A stretch of 64,000 nt of DNA from Alistipes timonensis JC136. GTDB lineage: Bacteria; Bacteroidota; Bacteroidia; Bacteroidales; Rikenellaceae. Under the pieces are notes generated by a model. The model saw only the letters and a program-made list of their open reading frames with translations. It made no database searches and was not told where the DNA came from. This document shows, one piece after another, positions 42,387 through 51,331 of the stretch; position 1 is the stretch's first letter, and each line of letters opens with the position of its first letter. The stretch covers positions 1 through 64,000 of the forward strand of contig NZ_FNRI01000013.1 of NCBI RefSeq assembly GCF_900107675.1, written 5' to 3'. The position numbers and the translations under genes are program-made.

Positions 42387-44816
42387 GTGCGCAGGCTCGT
42401 GTCCATAGCCGCTGTGGCGCTGGCTGCCGCCGGCGTGCTTTCGGCGCGCAGCGGCATGCAGGCCCCTGCGGAGCCGGAGGGCGAGAAGAAGCTCATCGAC
42501 CTCAAATCGGACCTGATGGGCCCCATCGCCCCGGGCGATTCGGTGGTCTTCCTGGTGGGCAATTTCGCCGCCCAGCACAACGGCGCCGTCATCACCTGCG
42601 ACTCGGCCGTCCGTTATTCGGACATGCGCATCGAGTTCTTCGGCAACGTGCTCATCAACAAGAATACGACCTACATTTACGGCGACCGGGCCGAGTACGA
42701 CGGCAATGTGAACGAGGCGCGGGTCTATTCCGACATCATTAAGGTCGTGGACGGCGATGCGACGCTCTACACCTATAAATTCCTCTTCAACACCAAGAGC
42801 AACGTCGGTGAGTTCGACAACGGCGGCGTAATGCTGAACCGCGAGAACCTGCTCGAATCGGTCCGCGGATTCTATTACGCCGATACGAAGGAACTGATCG
42901 CCGTCGACCGTGTGGAGATGCGCAACGACGAGTATGAACTCAAAGGCGATTCGGTGGTCTACAACATGGCCACTGACAATGCCTTCTTCTTCGAGCACAC
43001 CAATATCTGGAACAAGGACGGCGACTATCTTTATGCCGACCGGGGCTCGTACGACAAGCTCGATACGCTCTATATCGTTACGCGCAACGGCTATATTCTG
43101 ACCGAGAAGCAGGAGATGTGGAGCGACAGCCTCGATTTCTACCGCGCCAAGGACCACGTGATTCTGCGGCATGACCTTCAGTTGGACGATACCGAACACA
43201 AGGTGCTGGCTTTCGGCGACTACGGCGAATACTGGAAGGAGCCGGGCAACGCGATCCTGACGCGGCGGCCTGCCGTGGTGAGCTACGACCTCTCGCAGGG
43301 CGATTCGCTCTTCATGCGCGCCGACTCGATGTTTCTCTTTACGATCAACGAAAATGCCCTGCGCCGGGCTGCCGAGGCGGCGAAAGCCGACTCACTGGCG
43401 CTTCTGTCCCCCGATTCCACGGGCGGACGGCCTGTTCACGGGGTCGATTCCCTGTCGGTCAGCCGGTCCGTGACGGACTCGCCCGGACACACGGAGCCCC
43501 TCTCCGGGGCCGATTCCGTGGAGCGGTCCCGAATGCTCGACTCGCTGAGCCGTCCCGAGCTTCCCGATTCGCTGCGGGGGACCGACTCGCTGGCTGTTCC
43601 GGCGATCAATCCCCTCGACACGCTGGTCGGCGACGCCCGGAAAGCCTATCTGAAAGAGCAGGAAATCAAAGCCAAAGCCGCCCTGAAGGCTGCCGAGGCC
43701 AAAGCCAAAAAGGAGAAACTCGAACAGATAGCCGCCAAGCGGCAGGAGAAGGCCACGGCCAAACTGCTGGCCCAGAAGGAGCGCGAGGAGAAGCGCCTCG
43801 CGGCCCGCAAGCTTAAAGCCGAGTCGAAACTCCGCGCCCGTCAGGCCCGTGCGGCGCGCAAAGGCAAGGTGATGCCGATCGACTCTACGGCGCTGCACGA
43901 GATCGACTCGCTGATCGACCGCAATGCTATGGAGATGGATTCGCTGCTGATGCAGACGGCTGATTCGCTGGCCGCCGACTCGCTTGCGATGACGATTCCC
44001 GCCGATTCGATCGATTCGCTGGCCATGCCGGCCGATTCGGTCTACCGTCTGCTGAAAGGCTTCCGCGACGTGCGCATTTACCGTTCGGACTTCCAGGCGG
44101 TCTGCGACTCGATCACGGCCATCAGCACCGACTCGACAATCCACATGTACATCGATCCCGTGCTGTGGAACCAGTCCAACCAGATCACCTCCGACGTGAT
44201 GGATATTTTCACCGAGAACCAGCAGATCACGCGCGCCGAGTTCGTCGGCAGCCCCATGATGGTCTCCGAACTGGATACGCTCCATTACAACCAGGTGGCC
44301 GGCAAGCAGATGACGGCTTATTTCCGCGACAATGCCATTTACCGCAACGATGTCAACGGCAATGCCCAGACGATCTACTACATGCAGGACGGTGAACCGC
44401 CCCAGATCACGGGTGTCGGCGTCATCGAGAGCGGCGACTGCTCGTTCTACATCGAGGACAAGCAGGTCATCACGATTGTCTACCGCAAGGACCCCGACTG
44501 GAACATCTATCCGATGGACAAGATTCCGCCCGATCAGGAGCTTTTCCTCAAGGGCTTCAAGTGGGAGGGAGCGCGGCGCCCGACGCAGGCCGACGTTTTC
44601 GACCGCAGGATACGTCCGTCGCAGCGCGAGGCCAGGTCGCTGTTGCCCCATCCGGATTTTCCGTTGCTGAAGAACCTCGAAGAGCGCAAGAAAAAGCTGA
44701 TCGAGGAACGCCGCTGGGCCGACCGTAACGAGCTGGTCGATGCCGCCACCGTGGAGTGGATGCGGGTGCTGGGCTTCGAGGTGGGACAACCGCGGGAGTC
44801 GGGGCCCAAGCTTTGA
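42387..44816 (+). CDS. OstA/LptA-like lipopolysaccharide-transport protein with long coiled linker
   Basis: An 809-residue exported protein from a GTG start (signal about 1-20), 3 bases after surA. The OstA-like N-terminal half repeats beta-strand units (CDSAVRYSDMRIEFFGNVLINKNTTYIYGDRAEYDGN...), as in LptA. A Ser/Asp-rich stretch (about 340-410) and a Lys/Glu/Ala coiled-coil (about 415-500) follow. More OstA-like repeats resume (about 545-690: FRDVRIYRSDFQAVCDSIT...). It likely bridges LPS across the periplasm. The insertion makes it longer than LptA and is typical of Bacteroidota OstA-like proteins. Confidence 0.85.
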   Translation: MRRLVSIAAVALAAAGVLSARSGMQAPAEPEGEKKLIDLKSDLMGPIAPGDSVVFLVGNFAAQHNGAVITCDSAVRYSDMRIEFFGNVLINKNTTYIYGDRAEYDGNVNEARVYSDIIKVVDGDATLYTYKFLFNTKSNVGEFDNGGVMLNRENLLESVRGFYYADTKELIAVDRVEMRNDEYELKGDSVVYNMATDNAFFFEHTNIWNKDGDYLYADRGSYDKLDTLYIVTRNGYILTEKQEMWSDSLDFYRAKDHVILRHDLQLDDTEHKVLAFGDYGEYWKEPGNAILTRRPAVVSYDLSQGDSLFMRADSMFLFTINENALRRAAEAAKADSLALLSPDSTGGRPVHGVDSLSVSRSVTDSPGHTEPLSGADSVERSRMLDSLSRPELPDSLRGTDSLAVPAINPLDTLVGDARKAYLKEQEIKAKAALKAAEAKAKKEKLEQIAAKRQEKATAKLLAQKEREEKRLAARKLKAESKLRARQARAARKGKVMPIDSTALHEIDSLIDRNAMEMDSLLMQTADSLAADSLAMTIPADSIDSLAMPADSVYRLLKGFRDVRIYRSDFQAVCDSITAISTDSTIHMYIDPVLWNQSNQITSDVMDIFTENQQITRAEFVGSPMMVSELDTLHYNQVAGKQMTAYFRDNAIYRNDVNGNAQTIYYMQDGEPPQITGVGVIESGDCSFYIEDKQVITIVYRKDPDWNIYPMDKIPPDQELFLKGFKWEGARRPTQADVFDRRIRPSQREARSLLPHPDFPLLKNLEERKKKLIEERRWADRNELVDAATVEWMRVLGFEVGQPRESGPKL

Positions 44817-44828
44817 AAAATTGAAAAA

Positions 44829-44863
44829 AGGTGAAAAGTCGCAAAAACTTTTCACCTTTTTTG
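44829..44863 (+). terminator. Terminator of the surA-ostA operon
   Basis: Hairpin GGTGAAAAGT/ACTTTTCACC followed by six T, 13 bases after the OstA stop. Confidence 0.8.
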
Positions 44864-44866
44864 TGC

Positions 44867-44874
44867 TATTTTTG
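44867..44874 (+). promoter_or_regulatory. Probable -7 box of the MFS gene
   Basis: TATTTTTG (TAnnTTTG) lies 31 bases before the ATG at 44906. Confidence 0.55.
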
Positions 44875-44905
44875 CAACCGGTTAGTTGTTAATGCATATC
44901 TTCCG

Positions 44906-46063
44906 ATGAAAAAAAGTCTGATTGCCCTGGCATTCGGGACGCTTGCGCTCGGCATGGCGGAGTTCGTGATGATGGGCATTCTGCCCGACATCGCCCGCAG
45001 CCTCGGCGTCTCGATCCCCGAGGCGGGACACCTGATCTCCGCCTATGCGTTGGGCGTCTGCTTCGGGGCGCCCCTCACGGTGCTGGTAGCCCGCACGCGG
45101 CCGCTCAAGCATATCCTGCTGGTCCTCACAGGCCTGATTATCCTCGGAAACGCCTGCGCGGCGCTTGCACCGAATTACTGGACCCTGCTGGTCATGCGTT
45201 TTGTCTCGGGACTTCCCCACGGAGCTTTCTTCGGCGTGGGATCGATCGTCGCCGAGCGTGTCGCCGACAAGGGCAAGCGCGCCGAGGCCGTGTCGATCAT
45301 GGTCGTGGGTATGACTGTCGCCAACCTCTTCGGCGTGCCGCTGGGAACTTATATCAGCGGCGCCGTGACATGGCGTGCCACGTTCGGCATCGTCGCCGTA
45401 TGGGGCGCCGTGGCCATGCTGCTCGTGAAATTATGGGTTCCGGCCCTGCCTGCGCTGCCCGACACGGGATTGAAAGGGCAGTTCCGGTTCCTGAAAAGCG
45501 CTGCTCCGTGGCTGGTGCTGGTGTCGGTGATGCTCGGCAACGGGGGCATCTTCTGCTGGTACAGTTATGTCAGTCCGCTGATGATTCACACTTCCGGATT
45601 CCGGCCCGACGACCTGACGCTCATCATCATGCTTGCCGGCTTCGGTATGTTCGCGGGCAACATCGTCGGCGGCCACTTTGCAGACCGCTTTACACCCGAG
45701 AAGGTTGTGCGCTTCACGCTCGGCACGGCCTGTCTGGCACTCGTCGGCATCTTCTTCGGGGCGCATGTCCGCTACCTCTCGCTGGCGCTGATGTGCCTCA
45801 CGACGGCCTGCCTCTTTTGCGTGTCGTCACCCCAGCAATTGCTGATCCTCGAAAATTCGCGCGGCGGCGAGATGCTCGGCGCGGCCCTCGTGCAGGTGGC
45901 TTTCAACCTGGGCAATGCCCTGGGGGCCTACGTCGGCGGTCTGCCGATCGAGCATACACTCGGTTACGAATACACGGCGCTCCCCGGCGCGGCTTTCGCG
46001 CTGCTGGGCATGGCTGCCGTGATGATCTACATCCATAAATATCCCCGTCATGAACTGCGATAA
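44906..46063 (+). CDS. Major facilitator superfamily exporter (AraJ-like)
   Basis: A 385-residue protein from ATG 44906 with 12 hydrophobic segments. The DHA1-type patterns ALAFGTLALGMAEFVMMGILPDIA and the motif between helices 2 and 3 fit arabinose/drug efflux permeases of the AraJ/YdhP group. The substrate is unknown. Its end overlaps the Nudix start by 14 bases, so translation is coupled. Confidence 0.85.
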   Translation: MKKSLIALAFGTLALGMAEFVMMGILPDIARSLGVSIPEAGHLISAYALGVCFGAPLTVLVARTRPLKHILLVLTGLIILGNACAALAPNYWTLLVMRFVSGLPHGAFFGVGSIVAERVADKGKRAEAVSIMVVGMTVANLFGVPLGTYISGAVTWRATFGIVAVWGAVAMLLVKLWVPALPALPDTGLKGQFRFLKSAAPWLVLVSVMLGNGGIFCWYSYVSPLMIHTSGFRPDDLTLIIMLAGFGMFAGNIVGGHFADRFTPEKVVRFTLGTACLALVGIFFGAHVRYLSLALMCLTTACLFCVSSPQQLLILENSRGGEMLGAALVQVAFNLGNALGAYVGGLPIEHTLGYEYTALPGAAFALLGMAAVMIYIHKYPRHELR

Positions 46064-46550
46064 CAGCGAAGAGATTTTTCCCGTCGTCGATGCAGCCGGA
46101 ACGGTCGTCGGCAGCGCCACGCGCGGCGAGTGCCACGGCGGGTCGATGCTGCTGCATCCGGTCGTGCACCTTCACGTCTTCAATTCGAAGGGAGAACTTT
46201 ATCTGCAGAAGCGCCCTGCCTGGAAGGACATTCAGCCCGGGCGGTGGGACACGGCCGTGGGCGGGCATGTCGACTATGGCGAGACGATTGCCGAAGCCCT
46301 GCGGCGCGAGGTCCGCGAGGAGCTGGGCATCACGGAGTTCACGCCCGAGGCGGTCGCCGTCTATGAGTTCCGCTCGGAGCGCGAACGCGAACTGGTCCAT
46401 GTCTACCGCGCGGTCTGCGACGGTCCGGTCCGTCCGAGCGGCGAACTCGACGGCGGACGTTTCTGGCCTGTGTCGGAGATTCGCGAAAATCTGGGCAAAG
46501 GGATTTTTACACCCAATTTCGAAGGCGAGATCGGGTTGATCCTCGGCTGA
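46050..46550 (+). CDS. Nudix hydrolase
   Basis: A 166-residue Nudix protein with the full box GGHVDYGETIAEALRREVREELGI (about 71-94). It shares an isopentenyl-diphosphate-isomerase-like N-terminal pattern (PVVDAAGTVVGSATRGECHGG...HPVVHLHVFNSKGELYLQKR). It is probably a nucleotide-derivative pyrophosphatase. It overlaps the MFS gene. Confidence 0.9.
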   Translation: MNCDNSEEIFPVVDAAGTVVGSATRGECHGGSMLLHPVVHLHVFNSKGELYLQKRPAWKDIQPGRWDTAVGGHVDYGETIAEALRREVREELGITEFTPEAVAVYEFRSERERELVHVYRAVCDGPVRPSGELDGGRFWPVSEIRENLGKGIFTPNFEGEIGLILG

Positions 46551-46630
46551 TTCCGTTGTCCGAACCGGCGTTGTTTCCGGGTTTTCGGCCGCAATTCCGC
46601 CTAAGGCCCGAAAATTGATACGGGCCGGGT

Positions 46631-47992
46631 ATGCAAACACATCTGAAACGTTGGACCGACTCCCTGCTGGAGTGGCTGGGGGCGACGTCGGCTGCCGATG
46701 ACGGTTGGGATCACTGGGTGGCCTTTGCGCTGGTCGTGCTGGCAGCCGTGGTTTTCGACCTGCTGCTGCGGTGGGGAATAGTGCGCGGCGTGCGCAAGCT
46801 CGTCACGCGCACCCGGGCCAAATGGGACGACACGCTATTCAGCGTTCCGGTCCTCAACCGCATGTGCCATATCCTGAGCGCCATCCTGCTGGCGGTTATG
46901 CTGCCGGTCGTTTTCGAGGAGAAATCCACCGAACGCGTCATCGTGATGCGGCTTATGGAGGTTTATATCGTCGTCACGGTATTTCGCTTCGTCAATGCCC
47001 TGCTCTACGCCGCCTTCCACCTCGCCGCATCGCGCCCCGCGTGGCAGAACAAACCCATCAAAGGCCTGCGGCAGACGGCACAGGGAATCGCCGCGCTGAT
47101 CTGCACCATCCTGATCGTCTCGATCCTTATGAACAAGTCGCCGGCCATCCTGCTCACGGGGCTGGGCGCTTCGGCGGCCGTGCTGATGCTGATTTTCCGC
47201 GACAGCATTCTCGGATTCGTGTCGGGCATCCAGCTTGCGGCCAACGACATGCTTAAAGTCGGGGACTGGATTTCGGTCCCGAAGTACGGCGCCGACGGAA
47301 ATGTCGAGGAGGTGTCGCTCACGACGGTCAAAATCCGCAACTGGGACAACACGCTCGTCATGCTGCCGCCCTACCTGCTGACGACCGACTCCTTTACGAA
47401 CTGGCACGCCATGCAGCTCTCGGGAGGCCGCCGCGTGATGCGTTCGGTGTCGATCGACATGACCAGCGTGCGTTTCTGCACGCCCGAGATGCTGGACCAC
47501 TACCGCACCATCGACCTTATCAAAGACTATGTCGACGAGACCGAACAGCGGATCGAGGCCTACAACGCCGCGCACGGTATCGGGACCGCCGAACGGCGGG
47601 TCAACGGACTGCACCAGACCAATCTCGGGGTCTTTCGCGCCTACCTGGTGCGCTACCTGCAGAACGAGGTGCCGGTGAACAAATCCATGACGCTGATGGT
47701 GCGTCAACTGCAGCCGACGGAAACGGGACTTCCGATGCAGCTCTATTTCTTTACCGATACGGTTGTCTGGGTGGATTACGAGGGGATACAGTCGGATGTT
47801 TTCGACCATGTGCTGGCCGTGATCCCGGAATTCGGGCTGCGGGTCTTCCAGAATCCTTCGGGCGAGGACATCGCGTCGCTGCGCGCTCCGGCGCCGCAGG
47901 GCGATGTGCCGCCTGCATCGCAAAACACGCCGTCCGTGCCGCAGGGCACTCCGCCGGAGGCTAAAGCACCAGCATCAGCATCACCTGAATGA
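46631..47992 (+). CDS. Mechanosensitive channel of the MscS family (YbdG-like)
   Basis: A 453-residue membrane protein with about five N-terminal helices. The pore-lining helix is ILLTGLGASAAVLMLIFRDSILGFVSGIQLAANDMLKVGDWI (about 172-215). The beta domain follows with EVSLTTVKIRNWDNTLVMLPPYLL. The C-terminal tail is Pro/Ala-rich and disordered. The long loop after the beta domain is typical of the YbdG/MscM branch. Its 3' end overlaps the convergent AspT-type gene by 32 bases. Confidence 0.88.
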   Translation: MQTHLKRWTDSLLEWLGATSAADDGWDHWVAFALVVLAAVVFDLLLRWGIVRGVRKLVTRTRAKWDDTLFSVPVLNRMCHILSAILLAVMLPVVFEEKSTERVIVMRLMEVYIVVTVFRFVNALLYAAFHLAASRPAWQNKPIKGLRQTAQGIAALICTILIVSILMNKSPAILLTGLGASAAVLMLIFRDSILGFVSGIQLAANDMLKVGDWISVPKYGADGNVEEVSLTTVKIRNWDNTLVMLPPYLLTTDSFTNWHAMQLSGGRRVMRSVSIDMTSVRFCTPEMLDHYRTIDLIKDYVDETEQRIEAYNAAHGIGTAERRVNGLHQTNLGVFRAYLVRYLQNEVPVNKSMTLMVRQLQPTETGLPMQLYFFTDTVVWVDYEGIQSDVFDHVLAVIPEFGLRVFQNPSGEDIASLRAPAPQGDVPPASQNTPSVPQGTPPEAKAPASASPE

Positions 47993-49622
47993 TAATCACG
48001 CGCAGGAACATGCAGACGGGGTAGACCGTGGCGTAGGAGACCGAGGGGTTGTCGCCTTCGATGGTGTCGTTGGCATAGTTGAGGGCCATGGGGTTGGCCA
48101 TGCTGCCGCACAGCAGGCCCGACACCGATCCGAAATCGACTTTCAGCGCCCGGAGGGCGAACAGTCCGACCAGTACCACCGGTACGAAAGTCAGCACGAA
48201 GCCGATGGCGATCCACAGCGCGCCTTCGGGCCGCATGACGGTCTCGAAGAAGTGCGCCCCGGCGTCGAGTCCGAGGCAGGCGAGGTACATCGAAAGCCCC
48301 AGGGCGCGCAGCATCAGGTTGGCGCTCTGTGTGGTGTAGGTGATCATGTGGAGTCGGGGGCCGAACGTGCCGATGAGGATGCCGACGATGATCGGGCCGC
48401 CCGCGAGTCCGAGTTTCACGGGGATCGAAATGCCGGGGATCGCGATGGGGATGCTTCCGAGCGTCAGGCCGAGGATCAGGCCGATGAAGACCGCCACGAG
48501 GTTGGGTTCGTTGAGGCTCTTCACGGCGTTGCCGAGGATTTTCTCGACGTTGCGGATCGCCTGCGCTTCGCCCACCACCGTCAGGCGGTCGCCCATCTGG
48601 AGCCGCAGGTCGGGCGTCGCCAACAGTTGTACGCCCGAACGGTAGACGCGGCTGATGTTGATGCCGTAGTTGTTCCGCAGGCGCAGTTGCGAGAGCTTCT
48701 TGCCGTTGATCTCGGGGCGCGTCACCAGGATTCGCTGCGAGATCAGCTGGCGGTCCACGGCGTTCCAGTCTATGTTTTCCTTGTTCCAGTCCTTCTGCTC
48801 CTGCTCGCCGAAGATCAGCCGCAGGGCGTCGGCATCGCCGGGGGTGGTGATTACGAGGATCACGTCACCCGCATCGAGCGTCATGTCCGACGTGGGGATC
48901 GACACCCGCCCGTCACGCCACAGGCGCGAAATGACAAAATGGTGGTGGCTGTGGGCCGCGATCTCGTGCACGCTCTTGCCGAAAACGGCGGGGTTGGTGA
49001 GGCGGTAGCTGGCGATGAAGACGTTCTTGTGGTGTTCGGCGTCGGGACCCGGCATGTCCGCGGGACGCACGAAGAGTTTGCGCAGGAAAACCATGGCCAG
49101 AATTACGCCCACGACGCCCAGCGGGTAGGCCACGGCACAGCTCAGTGCGGCGCCGTTGACGTCCATTCCCATCTGTTGCAGGGCTTGCTGCGCAGCGCCC
49201 AGCGCAGGAGTGTTGGTCGTCGCGCCGCAGAGGATGCCCGACATGTCGGACATCGGGACTTTGAATGCGTAGCTCAGTCCCACGGCCAGCGCCGTGCCGA
49301 GCAGCACGACGGCGATGGCCGGCGACATCAGCCGCAGTCCGTCGACGCGCATCGAACTGAAGAAGCCCGGGCCCACCTGCAGGCCGAGGGCGTAGACGAA
49401 GATCACCAGTCCGAAGCTCTCGGCGTAGGTCAGCATCGCCGGGTCGAGCGACAGTCCGAAATGCCCGGCCATGATCCCCACGAAGAAGATGAAAGCCGTG
49501 CCGAGCGAGATGCCGAAAAAGCGGATCTTGCCCAGACCGATACCGATCGTCGAGATGAGCGAGATCACCACGACGGCCTGCAGTGCCGAGTGCTCGACGA
49601 GCAATTCTTTAAGCCATTCCAT
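47961..49622 (-). CDS. AspT/YidE-type putative antiporter
   Basis: I choose ATG 49622 (MEWLKELLVEHSALQAVVVISL), giving 553 residues; the in-frame ATG at 49658 is less likely. Two membrane halves (about 5-180 and 385-553) enclose two regulatory RCK_C/TrkA_C domains (about 190-275 and 280-360). This is the YidE/YbjL duplication plan of the aspartate:alanine exchanger family. The Gly-rich GATTNTPALGAAQQAL and SGLLCGSMANPMAL pairs are the repeat hallmarks. The substrate is likely a small carboxylate, but this is unproven. Confidence 0.85.
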   Translation of the reverse strand: MEWLKELLVEHSALQAVVVISLISTIGIGLGKIRFFGISLGTAFIFFVGIMAGHFGLSLDPAMLTYAESFGLVIFVYALGLQVGPGFFSSMRVDGLRLMSPAIAVVLLGTALAVGLSYAFKVPMSDMSGILCGATTNTPALGAAQQALQQMGMDVNGAALSCAVAYPLGVVGVILAMVFLRKLFVRPADMPGPDAEHHKNVFIASYRLTNPAVFGKSVHEIAAHSHHHFVISRLWRDGRVSIPTSDMTLDAGDVILVITTPGDADALRLIFGEQEQKDWNKENIDWNAVDRQLISQRILVTRPEINGKKLSQLRLRNNYGINISRVYRSGVQLLATPDLRLQMGDRLTVVGEAQAIRNVEKILGNAVKSLNEPNLVAVFIGLILGLTLGSIPIAIPGISIPVKLGLAGGPIIVGILIGTFGPRLHMITYTTQSANLMLRALGLSMYLACLGLDAGAHFFETVMRPEGALWIAIGFVLTFVPVVLVGLFALRALKVDFGSVSGLLCGSMANPMALNYANDTIEGDNPSVSYATVYPVCMFLRVIIIQVMLMLVL

Positions 49623-49746
49623 CTGTTTGCCGTTGAAATCGCTGCAAAAGTAGGGCAAATTTTCCGGATTGCCGCCTTTTTGCCGTACGAAAAGTATTCT
49701 GTGTATAACAATTCGGTCGGCAATGGAAACAAAAACGCCCGACTGC

Positions 49747-49777
49747 TTGTGCGATTAAATATTTTATTTTACCTTTG
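49747..49777 (+). promoter_or_regulatory. Promoter of a candidate small RNA
   Basis: TTG (49747-49749) and TACCTTTG (49770-49777) are 20 nt apart. No protein frame starts behind it on this strand. Confidence 0.65.
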
Positions 49778-49783
49778 TATTGC

Positions 49784-49932
49784 TGGGATAAACACAGATT
49801 TCAGTGACGCACGAAGGGCTTTCCTGCCGGAGGAAGCCTGGGACCTACTACCGGAGACTTCCCGGGACTTTGTTGGGACTGATGTCCCGGAAAGCAATAG
49901 GGCGACCGTTTCAGGTCGTCCTATTTGTTTGA
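49784..49932 (+). ncRNA. Candidate small RNA antisense-flanking the tolC-type gene
   Basis: About 150 nt between a consensus promoter and a 12-bp hairpin with one mismatch (AATAGGGCGACC/GGTCGTCCTATT, about 49898-49926) followed by a T-rich stretch. The inner part forms further hairpins, for example GGGAC/GTCCC near 49863-49890. CCGGA occurs three times in loop-like positions. No start-to-stop frame with a ribosome-binding context is visible. The 3' hairpin could equally terminate the leftward TolC operon. The family is not recognised. Confidence 0.45.
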
Positions 49933-49957
49933 AAATGTTTATCCGGCACCCTCTTTT

Positions 49958-51316
49958 TCAGAGTTGCAGCGGCTTCCCGCGGTAGAAGTCGAGTATCTTC
50001 GAACGGAATACGAACTCGTATTTGGCCTGCACGGCGTCGGCCTCGGCCTTCTCCATGCGCGTTTTGGCATCGTTGAAGTCGAACACTGTCGAACGGCCCG
50101 CTTCGGCTTTCCGCTCCTCGTAGGCAAAGGCGATCCGGGCCGACGCCGCGGCGGCTTCGGCCGACCGGTACTTGGCGTAGGAGGCGTCGGCGTTGTACCA
50201 CGCCTGTTCGATGAGTTTGCGCAGTTCGCGTTCGGCCTCGGTGACGGCCAACTGCTGGCTGCGTACGGCGATCTGCGCCGTGCGGATGCTGTTGCGCGTG
50301 GCCCGGCGGTTGAAGATCGGGACGTTGAGCGAGACGCCGACGTATTCGCGGCTGTTGTGGCGCATCTGGGTCCAGAATTTGTCCTGATCGGCGCTGTAAA
50401 CTCCCGTGCCGTAGCCGCCCGAGAGCGACAGCGAGGGGTAGAGGGCCGAGCGGGCGATGGCTGCCGAATGTTCCGAACTCTCCAGTCGCAGCCGTTCGGC
50501 GCGGATGTGGGGACGGTTCTCGGCGGCGTAGGCGTAGACATCGTCGGCCGAACCGAGGCGGTGGAGCGCGGCGAGCGCCACGCTGTCGAGTGCCGGATCG
50601 ACGATGTCGAAACCGGCGGCGCTTTCGCGGTTGAGGGCCTGGCTCAGGTTGAGCAGCGCCAGTTGCAGGTCGTTACGGGCCTGCGTGAGGGTCATGCGAT
50701 TGCTGGCAACGAGGGCGTCGCTCTCGTAGACGGTCGATTCGGGCTGTTTGCCCGCGGCCGCCAGCGCCCGGCTCCGCTCGGCCTGCTGTGTGCTCAGCGT
50801 CAGCTGGCGTTCGGCCACGCCGACCATCTCCTTGTTATAAAGCACCTCCAGATAGAGCGTCATGACATGGATCGCCACATCCTCGCGGGCCCGCTCCAGG
50901 TCTTCCACGGCAGCCGCCAGGTCCAGCTTTCCGGCTTTGACCTGATGGTTGATGCGCATGCCCTGGAACAGCGGCACGGAGGCCGAGACGTTGAGCGATC
51001 CCGAGGTCTGGTTCTTTGTCTGGTAGGTGTTGTCGCTCGAGAGCACGCGGCCGAACGAGGCGTCGGCGCCGACCGAAGCGTTCAGGTCGGGCAGGCGGCT
51101 GTATTTGGCTGTCGAGAGTTCCACGTCGCTCTTCTCTACCTGCAGCGAACGTCGCTGAACGTCGAGATTATTGCGCTGGGCAAAGCCGATGCAGTCGTCG
51201 AGCGTCCAGGGAATGCCCGCCGCGGGCGACTGTCCGGGGCTCTCCGGGGCCGCACCCTGCGCACAGGCCGCCGTGGCGGCGAACAGGGCCGCGAGTAAGA
51301 TGCCGGTTTTCATCAT
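49958..51316 (-). CDS. TolC-family outer-membrane efflux protein
   Basis: A 452-residue exported protein (signal about 1-19). Two OEP repeats are visible, each with an amphipathic coiled-coil helix (about 70-200 and 290-445: ...LTLSTQQAERSRALAAAGKQPESTVYESDALVAS..., ...AEAAAASARIAFAYEERKAEAGRSTVFDFNDAKTRM...). Last gene of the leftward ATPase-permease-permease-adaptor operon, it supplies the outer-membrane duct of a MacAB-TolC-like pump. Confidence 0.92.
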   Translation of the reverse strand: MMKTGILLAALFAATAACAQGAAPESPGQSPAAGIPWTLDDCIGFAQRNNLDVQRRSLQVEKSDVELSTAKYSRLPDLNASVGADASFGRVLSSDNTYQTKNQTSGSLNVSASVPLFQGMRINHQVKAGKLDLAAAVEDLERAREDVAIHVMTLYLEVLYNKEMVGVAERQLTLSTQQAERSRALAAAGKQPESTVYESDALVASNRMTLTQARNDLQLALLNLSQALNRESAAGFDIVDPALDSVALAALHRLGSADDVYAYAAENRPHIRAERLRLESSEHSAAIARSALYPSLSLSGGYGTGVYSADQDKFWTQMRHNSREYVGVSLNVPIFNRRATRNSIRTAQIAVRSQQLAVTEAERELRKLIEQAWYNADASYAKYRSAEAAAASARIAFAYEERKAEAGRSTVFDFNDAKTRMEKAEADAVQAKYEFVFRSKILDFYRGKPLQL

Positions 51317-51331
51317 GCGGTATTTTTGCGG

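Noticed and set aside
40854..43199. A 781-codon minus-strand frame across surA and the OstA-like gene
   Set aside because: It is an antisense shadow: low-complexity Leu/Val/His/Arg composition, no domain, and two well-supported genes on the other strand.
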